Positions 11,070-22,400 of a stretch of DNA of 64,000 nt are shown here, one piece after another. Every line of letters starts with the position of its first letter. Position 1 is the first letter of the stretch. Made by a program: the position numbers and the translations under genes. Location: the NCBI GenBank assembly GCA_028641055.1, contig CM054060.1, positions 162,290,696 through 162,354,695 of the forward strand. Reading direction: 5' to 3'. The stretch is from Alopecurus myosuroides. Taxonomy: Eukaryota; Streptophyta; Magnoliopsida; Poales; Poaceae. The notes below the pieces were generated by a model. The model was given only the letters and a program-made list of their open reading frames with translations. It was not told the origin of the DNA and made no database searches.

Positions 11070-12014
11070 ATGGAAAACAACAAAAATATGAGAGAGCTTT
11101 ATAATCTTTATCTTGAGTTAGGACATGAAGTGTTTGAAGAGAAAATTAAAAAACCTATGGAACTTTATTTGCATGCTAGTGGCAATGCTATTAGTATGAA
11201 CTCTTTAAACACCATTATTGCTAATGCTATGGAAAATTCTAAGCTTGGGGAAGCTAGTTTTGATGAATATGATATTTTTAGTCCCCCAATTTTTGAGGAG
11301 GAAATTTTCTTTGATGATACTTTGCCTCCAATATATGATGATTATAATGATTGTGGTATTCTAGTTCCACCTGTTTACAATGATAAATATGATATTTTGA
11401 GTCCACCTACTATTGAGGAGAAAATTAATTATGATTACAATATGCCTCCTATACTTAATGATTATGGTGATGAGAATAATAATGATATCTACTTTGTTGA
11501 ATTTTCTCCCACTACTATTAATAAGAATGACTATGCTTATGTGGAGAGTAATTATTCTTTTATGCATGTGGCTCATGATAAGAATGTTTTATGTGATAGC
11601 TATATTGTTAATTTTATTCACGACGCTACTGAAAGTTATTATGAGAGAGGGAAACATGGTTTTATGTATCTCAATAATATTAAGTTTCCCCTCTTTATGT
11701 TGGAAATTTTGAAGTTGCACTTGTTTTACTTTCCTATGCTAGCCACTTTGTGCTTTACTGACTTGTTATTTTACAAGATTATTTTCATAGGAAGTGGGTT
11801 AGAATTAAATTTGTTTTATATTTTCTTATTGATGCTTTATTTTTCTTCAATTCATATTTCTCATGTGAGCATCTTCTCAAATTATCATGCCTACCTAAAA
11901 GGCTTTAAAGAAAAGCGCTACCGGGAGACAACCCGTTTTATTTCGTTGTTTTCAACCCGTTTTCTTTCCTTTTCTTTGGTGTTCTTTGCACCTAGGTGTT
12001 TTATATTTCCTTAG
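11070..12014 (+). CDS. ORF of element C with internal YDI(F/L)SPP repeat
   Basis: The 314-codon frame begins about 120 bases after the primer site, where gag would start (MENNKNMRELYNLYLELG...). Residues 1-60 are a plain helical start. Residues 67-94 and 107-132 are two copies, 40 residues apart, of an acidic proline motif: YDIFSPP..EEEI..LPPIYDDY and YDILSPP..EEKI..MPPILNDY. Residues 205-270 are strongly hydrophobic with cysteines. I recognise no gag, protease or pol motif. The tail from residue 275 is a translation of the shared non-coding 3' block: the TAG that ends the frame in A1 and A2 is TAC here (11892-11894), so the natural end is probably residue 274. Function unknown; it may be a structural or helper protein of a non-autonomous element. 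Confidence 0.65.
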   Translation: MENNKNMRELYNLYLELGHEVFEEKIKKPMELYLHASGNAISMNSLNTIIANAMENSKLGEASFDEYDIFSPPIFEEEIFFDDTLPPIYDDYNDCGILVPPVYNDKYDILSPPTIEEKINYDYNMPPILNDYGDENNNDIYFVEFSPTTINKNDYAYVESNYSFMHVAHDKNVLCDSYIVNFIHDATESYYERGKHGFMYLNNIKFPLFMLEILKLHLFYFPMLATLCFTDLLFYKIIFIGSGLELNLFYIFLLMLYFSSIHISHVSIFSNYHAYLKGFKEKRYRETTRFISLFSTRFLSFSLVFFAPRCFIFP

Positions 12015-12606
12015 CAACCCTGATGTATCTTTTCTTTTGAGTTTTTGTTGAGCCAACTAAATCCTCTAGTGGAAAGTTGAGGCCATATTTCGGATTTTTG
12101 CGTAGGAAACAAATTTCTGCTGTACACTGTTTATTCTGTATAAAATCACAGAAAATTCAAAATGACCTGAATTGTTTTGTGCTTAATCCTGAGTTATATA
12201 CGCAACTTTTCTTAGAAGACCGCATTTTTATTTGAGCAAGAGAAGATTTTTTAAAAATCGATCTTTACCTGTTGTTCTGTTTTGACAGATTTCTGCCATT
12301 TATCGCATTTGCCTCTTAATCTCTTTCTTTTGGTGTTCTTTTGAGAAAAAGAGTTTTAAAAGAAGTTGTGAAAGTAGCTAATGTGTTTATGAGTGTTAGT
12401 CTTGTGTTTAAACTGAACCATGTGAATTTATTATTTAGATTTCACTAACGTTGCTAATGAAGATTGTGAGAAGTTTGGTGTGAATGAAGTTTTCAAGGGT
12501 CAAGAGAAGAGGATGATATGACGTGATCAAGAAGAGTGAAAAGCATAAGATTGGGGATGCCCCGGTGGTACATCCCAGAAAATTCCAAGAAGACTCAAGC
12601 GTCTAA
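12015..12606 (+). mobile_element. 3' non-coding region of element C, first part
   Basis: AT-rich DNA homologous to the start of the window (1-350) and, in reverse complement, to 28110-28700 and 31000-31680. It is cut at 12606 by S1 and continues at 17265. Confidence 0.8.
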
Positions 12607-12880
12607 TGTAGAGGCCCCAAACCGGAAGGTTCAGAACCCCTCATATGCATACATTCACGATCCCAGGAAGATCAGTCGTGAACAACATACGAAAGCGGTA
12701 CACAGATACAATATCCATTACACGAATAAAAGCAGTCTTACAAGCCAATGGTCACATGACCAAGTCTTTATTCACTGCCACGCAGGGCAGGCAAAGTCTT
12801 ACAGCATCTAAACAACGGAAGATAAACGTAGATAGCCCATGTCAAGCTTTCACCAACAGGCTGCTGACCGGGAGCCGGGC

Positions 12881-12948
12881 CTAGTTCGCGTAGTCGTTGG
12901 AATAGTACTCCTCCTCGTATTCCTCCTCAGGTGGTACCTCCTCAAAGT
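12881..12948 (-). CDS. Putative terminal exon of LTR-resident gene in S1
   Basis: On the minus strand an acceptor (…tatatacttgccag) is followed by 68 bases coding an acidic C-terminus, FEEVPPEEEYEEEYYSNDY plus AN, then TAG at 12881-12883. The first two bases complete a split codon with the upstream exon (phase 1). L has the same block at 48566-48634, with 13 or more identical residues when read in the corresponding frame (E.PP.E.YEE.Y...D.AN). S2 has a similarly placed acidic exon. No known domain; function unknown. Conservation across three diverged LTRs suggests it was coding, but expression is not shown. Confidence 0.5.
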
Positions 12949-14162
12949 CTGGCAAGTATATACCAGGGGTGAAACCAAATGAGTACGTTTGAATGTACTC
13001 AACAAGACATCCTTTATACACTTACAAATGCATCATGCTTATATTTTGGATAGGTAGGCCATACATAGGGCTCACTACCCATGATGTTCATGTAAGATGA
13101 CATCATAGTTGCAGTCATATTAATCTGTATCTTTGTTGAAGAAGATACTTCAGAAGAAAATAATATATTTTTATTTCTCTCGTCGATATCGCATGTACAA
13201 GAGGTTTTGTAAACTTGTTTTACAAAAAGGAAGTTTGTTTTTTTTCTTTGCAAAACTTCTTGGAACAACATGTCCAACTTCATTGGTACCTTCCAGGTAC
13301 AAAACTTCTAGTCTTGAAAACACCTTTTTGAAAACTCAGCACAATACTAGCTACATGGCCTTTCAACTGCCCATATCCGAGGGCTCGGCTATTCTGAATA
13401 GTTTTACTCTGCAGAGGTGGTACACTTTCCACTAGATCCAAAACTCCGCCATGGACCACCCATGGATCGACACAGCGATATGCAAGCACCAGAGAGTTGA
13501 TCCTAACTGTCCGCTCTGACACAAGCTAGTATATGCTTATTCCTTCAGGTGGGTTCTCTCCCCGGCATCAGGTCCCGCCTTGCCTAGTCAGGAGGCCCAG
13601 CTGTCGCATCCGGAGGGAAAATTAATCCCACACTGTGTATGTCCCGTTTCTCCCTCCTGGCGACACTTTGGTTCAGAGAATCAGCTCCTCTATAGCATTT
13701 TGGAATAAAACATACACTAACAAGTTCAAGCATCTAGATAGGCCCCATACCCATATAGGGGTAGAGTGGCAGTACATCTTGGTTGTCCAGCGAAGACTAG
13801 GGTATGTGCCTTTTGTAAACATTTGAAAACACCTTCACAGTTTTTCCTTCGGTGAACAAGGTCCCGCCTTTCCACCATCATCTCCGTGTAGAACCATCTC
13901 TGTTTTACAAAAATCACATTTTAAAGTGGTCCACTTAGGGACTCAAGATTATTTTTTAAGACGGTATTTATATACCTTATGGTGGCTAAGGGCTTGGTAA
14001 CACCAAGTTGACTAATGGCAAGTGATATATAATATATATAGAGTAGTAGTAATAGTATTCACTCAATAAAATAGTTTTAGCAAACAAGTTTTGAAAACTT
14101 CAGAAGTATTTGAATGCATAAAGGTATTGGGAATATAACAGCAAGCTTTAAGGATGGCTTGC

Positions 14163-14246
14163 CTTGGAGGTACTGAGGATCCGGGTCTTGCTCGCAACAG
14201 GAATGGTAGTAGTACACGCCTGTCCCGACTATGTCCTCGTCGTTTT
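14163..14246 (-). CDS. Putative penultimate exon of LTR-resident gene in S1
   Basis: Acceptor …cgacgatag precedes 84 bases coding NDEDIVGTGVYYYHSCCEQD and PDPQYLQ; the exon ends CTCCAAG before a GC-type donor (gcaagcc). Both ends are phase 1 (2 + 27x3 + 1 bases), so it joins the terminal exon in frame across a 1214-bp intron. The homologous blocks in L (47162-47244) and S2 (36411-36488) end at the same GC donor. Confidence 0.48.
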
Positions 14247-15685
14247 CTATCGTCGTAAAGGAAAAGTAAAGCATCCTATCAGAACCTTACCAACCAACAA
14301 CTTGACTCAAACACAACATACAGCAAGCAAAAACACTCATAAGAATAATATACAAACTCCTAAAAATATCCCACACAAACATGCATCAATAGTAGTAATA
14401 TTATGCACTACTACTACCACAACTACGATAGTTGAGCTAGTTTGTTTTTCAACCAAATGGTATGGAACCAGTGGGTGTCCCACTAGGTTTTCCATGCCAT
14501 TTGAGAGGTGTTATGCCTATGGTCCATCTTGTATAAACCAAATAATTCATAGTGCAAAAATGCAACTAGCCATTCTAGTGCAAACCATTAGCACTAGCAA
14601 TAATAATCAAACCTATGCATGCATTCCTAAGAGATTCAAAGTAGCCTACAGAGGAGGAAGCAAGTAAATAACTGTACCAAAATGGTACTGGATCCAAGTA
14701 AAAACATTCCTATAACTAGGATAAAATCTAGCAAAACATTACCACACAAGTATTTCATGAAATGAAACTAGAGATTTCTACTATGCTCATTTTAATACTC
14801 AAACAAATACTAAACATGCATGGATTTTTGTCAAGGACTCTATGTGAGTAAAACTATCTAAGAACACTCAACATACCACTTATACATGCTAGAAAACAGA
14901 TTGGCATAATCAAACAATGATTTACAAAATCAAACTATTCACTTTATTTTTTAACAAAAACATGCATTTTCTTAGATCTGTCACCAAATTAATTCTAGAG
15001 CTAAAAAATGTACACCAATCTATGGATACATAGATCTATCTAATATATAACAGATCCAATTGGATTTGCATCAAAAGGTGTTATAAAAAAAATCCTAAAA
15101 TTCATGGAACATGCTACTGGTGTTTTACCAAAATGGATACCATTTCAAAATGGTAGCTCTCCTTGGGGTGAGGTCAAGCCCTACTGGTATATCTAGTCAA
15201 TATCTACTCTAGAAATTTTAGTTTGCTCATTTTAGACATTCCATCAAAAAGTTGTGCCCTAAACATTCTCACTGACAGTCCTCAGTTCATGATTTTTCAT
15301 TTGTTCATCGTTCATCCAAAACCAGATCTGCTTGCTGCCATCGTTCAATATTTCGTTCAGGTACCTCTGTGAATTTTTGCACATTTTATAGTTGAGTTTA
15401 ACATTTTCATATTCGATTAAAGTAAACAGCCAGATCCTGAATAGTTTGAAAAAGAAAATAAAAACCAGCGCAGTGGGCTGGTCAACGCCACGGGCGCGGC
15501 CCAACTGCGCTCGGCGGCCAGCCTCGCTTCCGCGACGCGCGGGAACGGGCGTACCGCTTCTCCGTTTAAGCGTGGCCGCAGATCCAGAGATCTACGACGC
15601 ACAGCCACTCTCCTCTCTCTCTCTCCCTATTTCTATTTCTTCTCCGGCGAGGTTCACGGAAACCGGCGGCGAGAGACGAGCGAGG

Positions 15686-16095
15686 CTCACCTAGGGGGGG
15701 TGCAGGGCCAAGGGAAGTGGTCGGGAAAGTCTCGTGTGGTCGATGCAGTGTAGAGGTACAGCAGCAACGGCGCGGATCCACTCCAATCGACGGTGACGTG
15801 CTCGGGTGCCGCGGCGGCTCCGACGAGGTTCTCGTCTTCTATGCAAACGAGGGGAGGTGGTGTGGCTTAGGATGGGGTTACGGAGGTGGGGGAGTCCGTC
15901 TAGGGTAGTGGTGGAGGCTGCAGTGGTCTGTGGAGGGTGTATTTCTCCTCGGGCTGCCGCGGTGGCCGCGGAAGAAATCCGGCGATTCACGCTATTGCGA
16001 GCAGCTCGGGAGCATTGGCTGGGTTTGGGGAGTGACAGTGAGTCGAGGGGGAGATGGTGCACTGGTTTGGAGGCTCGGGGGCGGTTTATATAGAG
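15686..16095 (-). promoter_or_regulatory. S1 promoter, GC-rich leader and splice donor
   Basis: A TATA box (minus strand CTATATAAA, 16084-16092) is followed by about 370 bases of GC-rich DNA ending in a strong donor CTAG|GTGAGC near 15692. Open frames here exist on both strands because of base composition, so I do not call a protein. The layout resembles a plant gene promoter with a first exon. Confidence 0.5.
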
Positions 16096-17264
16096 CTGGC
16101 GACGGTGGTGCACGCTCGGGCGTGTCCGTGCGCCCGCGGCGAGCTCGTGCACGCTCTGGCACGGCCAGGGTTGCTCTCTCCGGGCCCGTGGGAGGTTCCA
16201 ACTCGCCTAAGTGTGCTCGACAACCACTTGCATCGTGCCAGGGCGCGGATTGCACGGGAGAACGCCACTGTGGCTCGGGATAGGGAGCAGCTTGTCAGGC
16301 GCCCATCCCTCCCTCCCGTTTCTCTCCTCCCTGAAGTCACCTCCCTCTCTCTCCCATTAGTCAAACTCGATGCAAGTTGAGGTGCAGAGAAGGGAGTGGT
16401 TGGGGCCAGCTTCTAGAAGCCCCAATCCGTGCTCAAAAAATAATTATTGAGCTAAAAGATATAAGCATTTGAAAAAGGCTCGAGTTCACTGTTTCTAAAT
16501 CCAAAATTCAGTTACTGAAATTCTACTAAGTGTTAAGAAAAACAGAGGGGTTAGCTGAAAGTTGGGTTGTTTTTCAGGCTTTTTAAATTATTGAAATTTT
16601 GTTTTCCAAGCATGGTTCTGTTAAGCATCTTTAGTACTTTTCAAAACAGCAAAAAGATTTAAATTTGAGTAACATATGCTTGGTGAAAAATAAGTGGAAA
16701 AAGGGCTGGTTGGTTTGTTTGCACTGTTTTCCAAAAGGGCACTTTTCTGCCTTATTTCTTAGCATAAAACCATCAAGCAAAACATTGTTTTTGTGATTCC
16801 AATTTTCCAACTAGGTCATCCAAAATGTAGTATATATATTCAAGATCACATTGATGACTTAAAATCTCACAATGTGCAATTTTATATTATGAAAAACAAG
16901 CGTGCAAAACCCTTACTAGGCTTGTTTTTCAAGCTTGTTTTTATTTGAGAAACTTTGTGGTTTCACTTTGATTATGTTGTTTTATTAGCTCCACTTGACC
17001 CAATATTCAAATCTAAGTTGTTTTCAACATTGCCACATGGGTTTTAAGTTAGGGTACCAAGGATTGCAAAAATAGAAAAGAATTCAAAATAATCAGAACC
17101 TCAGAAAACAAGTGGTTTGCTTTTAAATACAAATGCTTGCTTGCATAGATAGTCATAGCTCAAATACAACATGATGGATTACACAAGGGCCATAAAAGTT
17201 ATTGTTGGCTCCAAAAATTGGATTCCTTGTGTGAAAACAAGTGTGCTAAAATTGGGGTGTGACA

Positions 17265-18175
17265 TCTAAGCTTGGGGATGCCCAAGGCATCCCCTTCTTC
17301 ATCGACAAATTATCAGGTCACTTCTAGTGAAACTATATTTTTATTCAAGTCACATCTTATGTGCTTTAATTGGGGCGTCTTTTTTTTCAGTTTGTTTGGT
17401 TTTATTTTCTGTAATAAATGGTTGGAACTTATCATACTTGTGTGGGAGAGAGACACGCTCCATTTTCATTGCTTAGAACACTCTAGTTTTCATTCTTAAT
17501 GTTCTGTTAGTGTTCACTTTTTGCTAGTACTGCGTTTAGCCTCTGTTTTCATGCATGTCTTATTCAGAGCTGTTAGTTTTAGTAGTGTTATGTGATTACT
17601 CTTATGTTTGCTTGTTGTATCATGTAGATTACTTTTGTTAAAACATATCTTGTATGCTGCTTGTTTGGAATAGAAACTGTTGTTTAAAGTAGAATTTTTA
17701 ATGGTGCAGGTAAAAGCTCGTATAGAATGTTGCTAGAACTTTTTCATGCCATGAATTTTATTTTAGTTTTAAATCCTTTTGGTTATTGAGTAGCATGATT
17801 AGACTCAAATAGCTGAGAGTTTTTAATGTGCCATTGAAAGATTCATGAGTTGTTCTTGTCATGTTGAAGCATAAATTTATGGTGTTCTCTTTCGAATGTT
17901 TTATTTGGTTGACTTGGCGCATGCTCACACCATGTTTATGACTATGAACCAGTCACTAATAGCCTCTATGATAATTTATATTTTGAACTTGTGATACCGC
18001 TTATGCTTTAATTAATGATGTTTATGTCGCTATGCATGATTATGGCTCTTATGCTCTCTTGATTTGTCGCTCCTATTCTTTTGCTAGCCTCCACTTGTAC
18101 TGACTATAAGCTCTACTCGTGCATCCAACTCCCTAACACCAAGTTTTCCCATTGTGTCCACCATACTTACCATAC
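17265..18175 (+). mobile_element. 3' non-coding region of element C, second part
   Basis: It resumes with the TSD copy tctaa and AAGCTTGGGGATGCCCAAG and follows 342-1230 of the window closely. At about 18176 it jumps directly into the middle of the LTR, so the polypurine tract and about 700 bases of LTR are missing. Confidence 0.82.
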
Positions 18176-18863
18176 TCATCTGTTGCTACTCAAGTGCTTT
18201 ATTAATATGAACTTTGGCGTCACTTTGATCACGGTGTGAAGGTGACAGTGTGCACGTCGTGTGTGTCTCCTCTATGAAATTGTGGAGTTTGCTTAGTACC
18301 TTCTAGGGCGCTCATAGTGACAGTGTGGGGTTAACTAGACATGGGAATACAAACTTGAGGAGTGCTGTTATAGCCCTATGCAATGATTAGTGTTTGTTAT
18401 CCAACCGGAGAGGGTTAAGAGTAGCATAGTGAGAGAAGCTATCTAGTTATTCATTTATGTGATCATTGTTGAGAGTGTCCACTAGTGAAAGTAGGATCCC
18501 TAGGCCTTGTTTCCAAGCATTGAAACACCGTATTCCGCCTGTTCTGCTACATATTTGCTTGCTGCCATTTTTATTTCAGATTGCTATTACCACTTATTAT
18601 CATCCATATTACTTGCATTTTACTCTCTCTTCGCCGAACTAGTGCACCTATACAACTGACAATTGTATTAGGTGTGTTGGGGAACAAGAGACTTCTTGTA
18701 TCTTGATTGCAGGGTTGCTTGAGAGGGATATCTTTGACCTCTACCTCCCTGAGTTCGATAAACCTTGGGTAATCCACTTAAGGGAAACTTTCCGCTGTTC
18801 TACAAACCTCTGCACTTCGAGGCCCAACACTGTCTACAAGAATAGAAGCATGCGTAGACATTG
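18176..18863 (+). repeat. Truncated 3' LTR of element C
   Basis: Homologous to 8339-8628 plus 10525-10925. It ends GTAGACATTG (5' copy GTAGACATCA) immediately before the TSD tggac. Its first half has been deleted. It preserves the uninterrupted Helitron target at 18465/18466. Confidence 0.87.
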
Positions 18864-18989
18864 TGGACGCACTTGTGGGTTTTCTTCTACATCTCCTTCA
18901 GCTCCACTCTCGATCTCCTCCTCCGGCTTCAGGTCTTGGACATCATCTTCCTTTGGTCCCTTCCCCTTGTTGTCGTTGGCGGAGACCAT

Positions 18990-19480
18990 GATGCTTCTAA
19001 AACCAAAAACAGATCCTGGCAGAAACAGCTTGAAACAGAAACACGACGAGAAAACGATATACGGACCTCGGGGGCCCGGGGGATTATATAGAAAAAAGTT
19101 TCATAACAAAAGGAAAGTCGATATCAAAAAAGAGTCAGAGAGGGGCTCCGGGGCTCCCACACCATAGGCTGGCGCGGCCAGGAGTGGGCCCGCGCCACCC
19201 CATGGTGTGGAGCCTCTGGGTCCGTCTCCGCCTTGTTTCCGTCTCATAATTTTTCATATTTTACAAAAACAGTAAAAATAAAAGTTAGAAGATGTTTCGC
19301 GACCGTTTTCTTACCAAAACTGTTACCTATTCGAAAACTAACTCTGCAGTTTCTGAAATATGCTTCCTAATAAATTCCTCCGGGATGATGGCTCGAATAC
19401 AGTCAACATTTTCATTATAAGGATCTCTAGAAATATGATGCTTGAGTCTTTGGCCATTCACCACTTGTGAGGCGTTGTCT
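18990..19480 (-). promoter_or_regulatory. Internal promoter region of element B, upstream of ORF3
   Basis: Between integrase and ORF3 lies a GC-rich hairpin (19152-19214; arms GGCTCCCACACC.../...GGTGTGGAGCC) like the one in the LTRs. On the minus strand it is followed by a TATA box CTATATAATCC (19083-19093) about 95 bases before the ORF3 ATG at 18989. The order hairpin, TATA, gene copies that of the LTR promoter, so ORF3 may have its own transcript. The remainder (19215-19480) is AT-rich with no further signal seen. Confidence 0.5.
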
Positions 19481-22400
19481 TCAAGGAACAATTATAATTG
19501 CCCCCGAACGATATACCTCTTCGGTAACAAAAGGCCCTTCCCATCTCGAGACTAATTTTCCTGCAAAAAATCTGAGACGAGACCTATACAGTAGCACTTT
19601 CTCACCAACATGAAATTCTCTTTTAATAATTCTCTTATCATGCCACCTTTTAACTTTCTCTTTAAAGAGCTTAGCATTTTCATATGCTTCACTCCTCCAT
19701 TCATCTAAAGAACTTAAGTCAAGCAACCTTTTCTCACCAGCAAGTTTAAAATCTCTATTTAGGTCTTTCACTGCCCAATAAGCTTTGTGTTCTTATTCTA
19801 GGGGCAAGTGACACGCTTTTCCATAAACCATTTTATAAGGAGACATGCCCATGGGATTTTTATAAGTAGTTCTATAAGCCCACAAAGCATCATTTAATTT
19901 CTTAGCCCATTTTTTTCTAGATTTGTTAACAGTCTTTTGCAAGATAGATTTGATTTCTCTATTTGATAATTCTACTTGCCCACTAGTTTGAGGATGATAG
20001 GGGAGGCAATTCTATGATTAACATCATATTTAGCAAGAGTCTTTCTAAAACCACCATGAATAAAATGAGAAACCCCATCAGTCATAAGATATCTAGGCAC
20101 ACCAAACCTAGGGAAAATAATATCTTTAAGCATTTTTAAATAGGTTTCACCATAAGCACTTTTAGTAGCTATAGCTTCTACCCATTTAGTAACATAATCA
20201 ACAACAACAAGAATATGAGTGTAGCCTTTTGAAGGAGGGAAAGGACCCATAAAGTCAAAACCGCAACAATCAAACGGTTCAATAACAAGAGAATAATTCA
20301 CATGCATTTCATTACGTCTAGAAATATTTCCAACCCTTTGACATTGATCACAAGATAAAACAAATTTTCTAGCATCTTTAAAGAGAGTAGGCCAATAAAA
20401 ACCTGATTGTAGAACCTTATGTGCAGTTCTATCTCCAGCGTGATGTCCTCCATAAGCACTAATATGACATTTTATCAATATCTCTTGTTGTTCATTTTCA
20501 GGAACACATCTTCACATAATACCATCAACACCTTCTTTATATAAGTGTGGGCCATCCCAAAAATAATGCCTCAAATCATAGAAGAATTTTCTTCTTTGCT
20601 GAGGTGTAAAGGTAGGAGGCAAATACTTCGAAACAATAAAGTTATCATAATCAACATACTATGGACTCTTTTGAGAGCTCACTTTTATTGAAGCTAATTG
20701 TTCATTAGGAAAACTATCATTAACATGAATAGGGTCATCAGAGATATTTTCTAATGTAGACAAAGTATCAGCAACAGGATTTTCAGCACCCTTCCTATCC
20801 ACAATATGTAAATCAAACTCTTGTAAGATAAGCACCCATCTAATAAGCCTCGGCTTAGCATCTTTCTTTTCCATAAGGTACTTAATAGCAACATGATCAG
20901 TATGAATAGTAACTTTAGAATCAACAATATACTGCCTAAATTTATCACAAGCAAAAACTATAGCTAGGAACTCTTTTTCAATGGTAGCATATTTCTTTTG
21001 AGAAGCATCAAGAGTTTTACTAGCATAATCACTAGCATCACACATAATTTCAAACGGTAAATTCCAATCAGGTGGTTGAACAATAGGGGAAGATATTAGA
21101 GCCTTCTTTAAAATTTCAAAATCTTGTTTACAATCTTCATCAAAAACAAAAGGTACATCTTTTTGAAGAATATTAGTAAGAGGCTTTCATATTTTAGAGA
21201 AATCTTTAATAAACCTTCTATAGAAACCAGCATGACCAAGAATACTACGAATACCTTTAACATCTCTGGGACATGGCATTTTCTCAATAGCATCAACTTT
21301 AGCTCTGTCAACTTCAATACCTCTTTCAGAGATTTTATGTCAAAGAACAATTCCTTCATTAACCATAAAATGGCATTTCTCCCAATTAAGAACAATATTA
21401 GTCTCCTCACATATCTGCAAAACTTCATCAAGATTCTGCAAACAATTATCAAAAGAAGTTCCATAGACGGAGAAATCGTCCATGAAGACTTCCACAATTT
21501 CTCCATGAAAGATAGCAGACATGCATCTTTGGAAAGTAGCAGGAGCATTACATAAACCAAAAGGCATGCGTCTATAAGCATATGTTCCAAAAGGACAACT
21601 GAAAGTTGGTTTCTCTTGATCAGGCTTCCTAACAGCAATTTGAGAGAACCCAGAATAACCATCAAGAAAGCAGATATGAGTTTTCTTAGACAACCTTTCT
21701 AACATTTGATAAATAAAACGCAAAGGATAATGATCTTTCTTAGTAACTTTGTTAACCTTCCTAAAATCAATGCACGTCCTATAACCAACCACTACTCTTT
21801 GAGGAATAAGTTCATTATTTTCATTTGGCACAACATTCATCCCTCCTTTCTTAGGGACACAATGCACAGGACTAACCCATCTACTATCAGCAATAGGATA
21901 AATAATACCAGCATCAAGGAGTTTTAATACCTCATTTCTTACCACATCCTTCATCTTAGGATTTAAATGGTGTTGATGCTCAACAACTGGCTTTGCATCA
22001 GGTTCAGTATTAATAGCATGCTCACATATAGTAGGAGAAATCCCCTTCAAATCATCAAGAGTATAACCAATAGCACCTATGTGTTTCTTCAATATTCCCA
22101 ATAATCTCTCCTCTTCTATACCACAAAGTTTAGAACTTATAACAACAGGATATAATTTCTAACCATCAATATGAGCATATTTAAGATTGTCGGGCAAAGG
22201 CTTTAAATCAAAAACAGGATCCTCCTTGGGTGGTAATTTGTTACCCAAGTCTTCCACCGGTAAGTTGTGTTTCAGCATCGCTAGCTGATGTAAGAAGATC
22301 TCGTCAATTTCATTCCTTTCTTCCATAAAGACATCACTTTTGTGGTCTTCCATGTATTGCTGCAAAGGATTGATAGGAGCAAGAACAATAGCAGCCAATT

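Larger units (their letters stand above)
12607..17264 (-). mobile_element. Solo LTR S1 of the giant-LTR group
   Basis: This single 4658-bp LTR has a perfect TSD tctaa (12602-12606, 17265-17269). On the minus strand it begins TGTCACACCCCAATTTTAGC and ends GGGGCCTCTACA. Both ends match the LTR of element L (TGTCACATCCCAATTTT... and the block around the inverted gatcgtgaatgtatgcata). No internal region is present, so it arose by LTR-LTR recombination. Inside are a TATA box, a GC-rich leader and two exon-like blocks listed separately. The rest is AT-rich and non-coding. Confidence 0.9.
7644..18863 (+). mobile_element. Non-autonomous Athila-like element C
   Basis: This plus-strand element is inserted in ORF3 of B, with TSD tggac at 7639-7643 and 18864-18868. 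Parts are the 5' LTR (7644-10925, containing a Helitron), a primer site (10936-10953), one ORF (11070-12014), a 3' non-coding region (12015-12606 plus 17265-18175, containing solo LTR S1) and a truncated 3' LTR (18176-18863). Net length without insertions is about 4.7 kb. It has no protease, RT or integrase, so it depends on another element for movement. Confidence 0.86.
7215..18989 (-). pseudogene. Post-pol ORF3 of element B, split by element C
   Basis: A minus-strand reading frame starts ATG at 18989 (MVSANDNKGKGPKEDD...), runs 42 codons to 18864, is interrupted by element C, and resumes at 7638 in the same frame when one tggac TSD copy is removed. It stops at 7348. A second frame, 7418-7215, continues with a hydrophilic, helix-prone tail ending in a run of six prolines (PPPPPPKN), so a frameshift near 7390 probably separates the two parts. 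The product is charged with no domain I recognise; its position after integrase is where Athila elements may carry an extra ORF. An apparent promoter of its own lies at 19084-19214. It is not env-like: I see no membrane segment. Confidence 0.6.

Noticed and set aside
15691..16283. Several overlapping ORFs of 90-150 codons in S1
   Set aside because: Open frames on both strands in a GC island with proline/arginine-rich products; composition artefact around a promoter and leader.
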